The position numbers and the translations under genes were made by a program. Of a stretch of 12,884 nt of DNA, positions 12,574 through 12,884 are shown in pieces; position 1 is the first letter of the stretch; the number at the start of each line of letters is the position of its first letter. The DNA lies in NCBI GenBank assembly GCA_030668025.1, contig DAOUUT010000087.1, positions 1 through 12,884 on the forward strand. The letters are read 5' to 3'. Source of the DNA: Promethearchaeota archaeon (lineage in GTDB: Archaea > Asgardarchaeota > Lokiarchaeia > Sigynarchaeales > SOKP01). Under the pieces are notes generated by a model. The model saw nothing but the letters and a program-made list of their open reading frames with translations. It did not search any database and had not been told where the DNA came from.

Positions 12574-12884
12574 TTAAAATTTAAAATCTTTTCCTAGTTT
12601 ATTCATAAATTGAGCTCCTTGTTTTCCCATTCCCGGCATTCCTGGCATACCCGGCATTCCTTTACCTTTTTTTTGCATCTGTAAGGCTTTTTTGAAGAAC
12701 TTTTTCATTTGGTTATATTGGTCTAACATTCGATTTATTGTAGCATAATCTGTACCGCTTCCAAGAGCAATTCTTCTTTTTCTGGTTTTTTTGATAATTT
12801 TTGGGTCGAACTTTTCTTCCGAAGTCATAGAATCTAAAACCACGCGCCATTTTTCTAAATTCTTCTCAGCGTCATCAGTTAAAG
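12574..12884 (-). CDS. srp54: Signal recognition particle protein SRP54 (Ffh), C-terminal M-domain, 5' part beyond the window
   Basis: GTPase subunit of the signal recognition particle. The M domain binds the signal peptide of nascent membrane and secreted proteins, and SRP RNA. The frame stays open to the window edge; the GTG at 12843 is internal. About 102 residues are visible: LTDDAEKNLEKWRVVLDSM followed by TSEEKFDPKII, the RNA-binding helix-turn-helix region KTRKRRIALGSGTDYATI, then NRMLDQYNQMKKFFKKAL and a Met-Gly-Pro-rich tail. The usual RIA(R/K)GSG has leucine in the basic position, a small departure in a conserved RNA-binding loop. The NG GTPase domain lies off the right edge. Just upstream of the TrmY-like gene, with a 13-base gap, so probably the first visible member of that operon. 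Confidence 0.95.
   Translation of the reverse strand, partial: LTDDAEKNLEKWRVVLDSMTSEEKFDPKIIKKTRKRRIALGSGTDYATINRMLDQYNQMKKFFKKALQMQKKGKGMPGMPGMPGMGKQGAQFMNKLGKDFKF
12625..12660. repeat. Tandem 9-base repeat encoding Gly-Met-Pro units in SRP54
   Basis: Three and a bit imperfect copies of a 9-base unit encode GMPGMPGMPGMG in the tail of SRP54. Met-rich tails are normal for the SRP54 M domain, but the near-identical units point to expansion by slippage. It is one of the few GC-rich spots in the window. Confidence 0.7.

Overview
The window looks like a piece of an archaeal chromosome, most likely from an Asgard (Lokiarchaeia-like) archaeon. It is strongly AT-rich. It has archaeal-type TATA boxes about 25-40 bases before several starts, at least one of them apparently leaderless, and Shine-Dalgarno sites of the GAGG/GAGGTG type at other genes. 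The gene content is archaeal: Dpo4-like polymerase, a TrmY relative, an archaeal-style SRP54 tail, AMMECR1. A small longin-fold protein of the kind abundant in Asgard genomes points to that group. The Asgard placement is inference; the archaeal placement is much firmer.

Layout. Bases 1-840 (+) carry the 3' three quarters of a Y-family DNA polymerase. It converges with, and overlaps by 16 bases, a HAL2/CysQ-like bisphosphate nucleotidase on the minus strand (825-1781). Three plus-strand genes follow, each with its own promoter: a seven-helix membrane protein (2001-2744), a longin-domain protein whose first ~34 codons lie upstream of the first in-frame ATG (2818-3228), and an unrecognised 117-residue protein (3391-3744). 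Everything from 3747 to the right edge is on the minus strand.

Read in the direction of transcription, the minus-strand block has two parts. First comes a housekeeping group: the SRP54 C-terminus (running in from beyond the window), a divergent TrmY-like tRNA methyltransferase and a dihydroorotase, with 12-15-base gaps. Then come AMMECR1, an FGGY carbohydrate kinase, a small SCP2-like protein, a two-domain enzyme (D-2-hydroxyacid dehydrogenase plus class II aldolase) and a second two-domain protein (KDG-aldolase/DapA-like barrel plus aminoglycoside-phosphotransferase-type kinase).

The most interesting part is 3747-9785, a probable sugar or sugar-acid catabolic island made of a sugar kinase and two unusual fusions. 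In the second fusion the aldolase barrel has lost the Schiff-base lysine and the catalytic tyrosine, while the attached kinase keeps its catalytic motifs. This suggests a ligand-binding or repurposed barrel joined to an active small-molecule kinase. The physiological substrate cannot be read from the sequence. No tRNA, rRNA, CRISPR array, insertion sequence or integrase was seen, and no gene-free stretch exceeds 300 bases. The longest gaps are 1782-2000, 3229-3390 and 5832-6080, which hold promoters and otherwise featureless AT-rich DNA.
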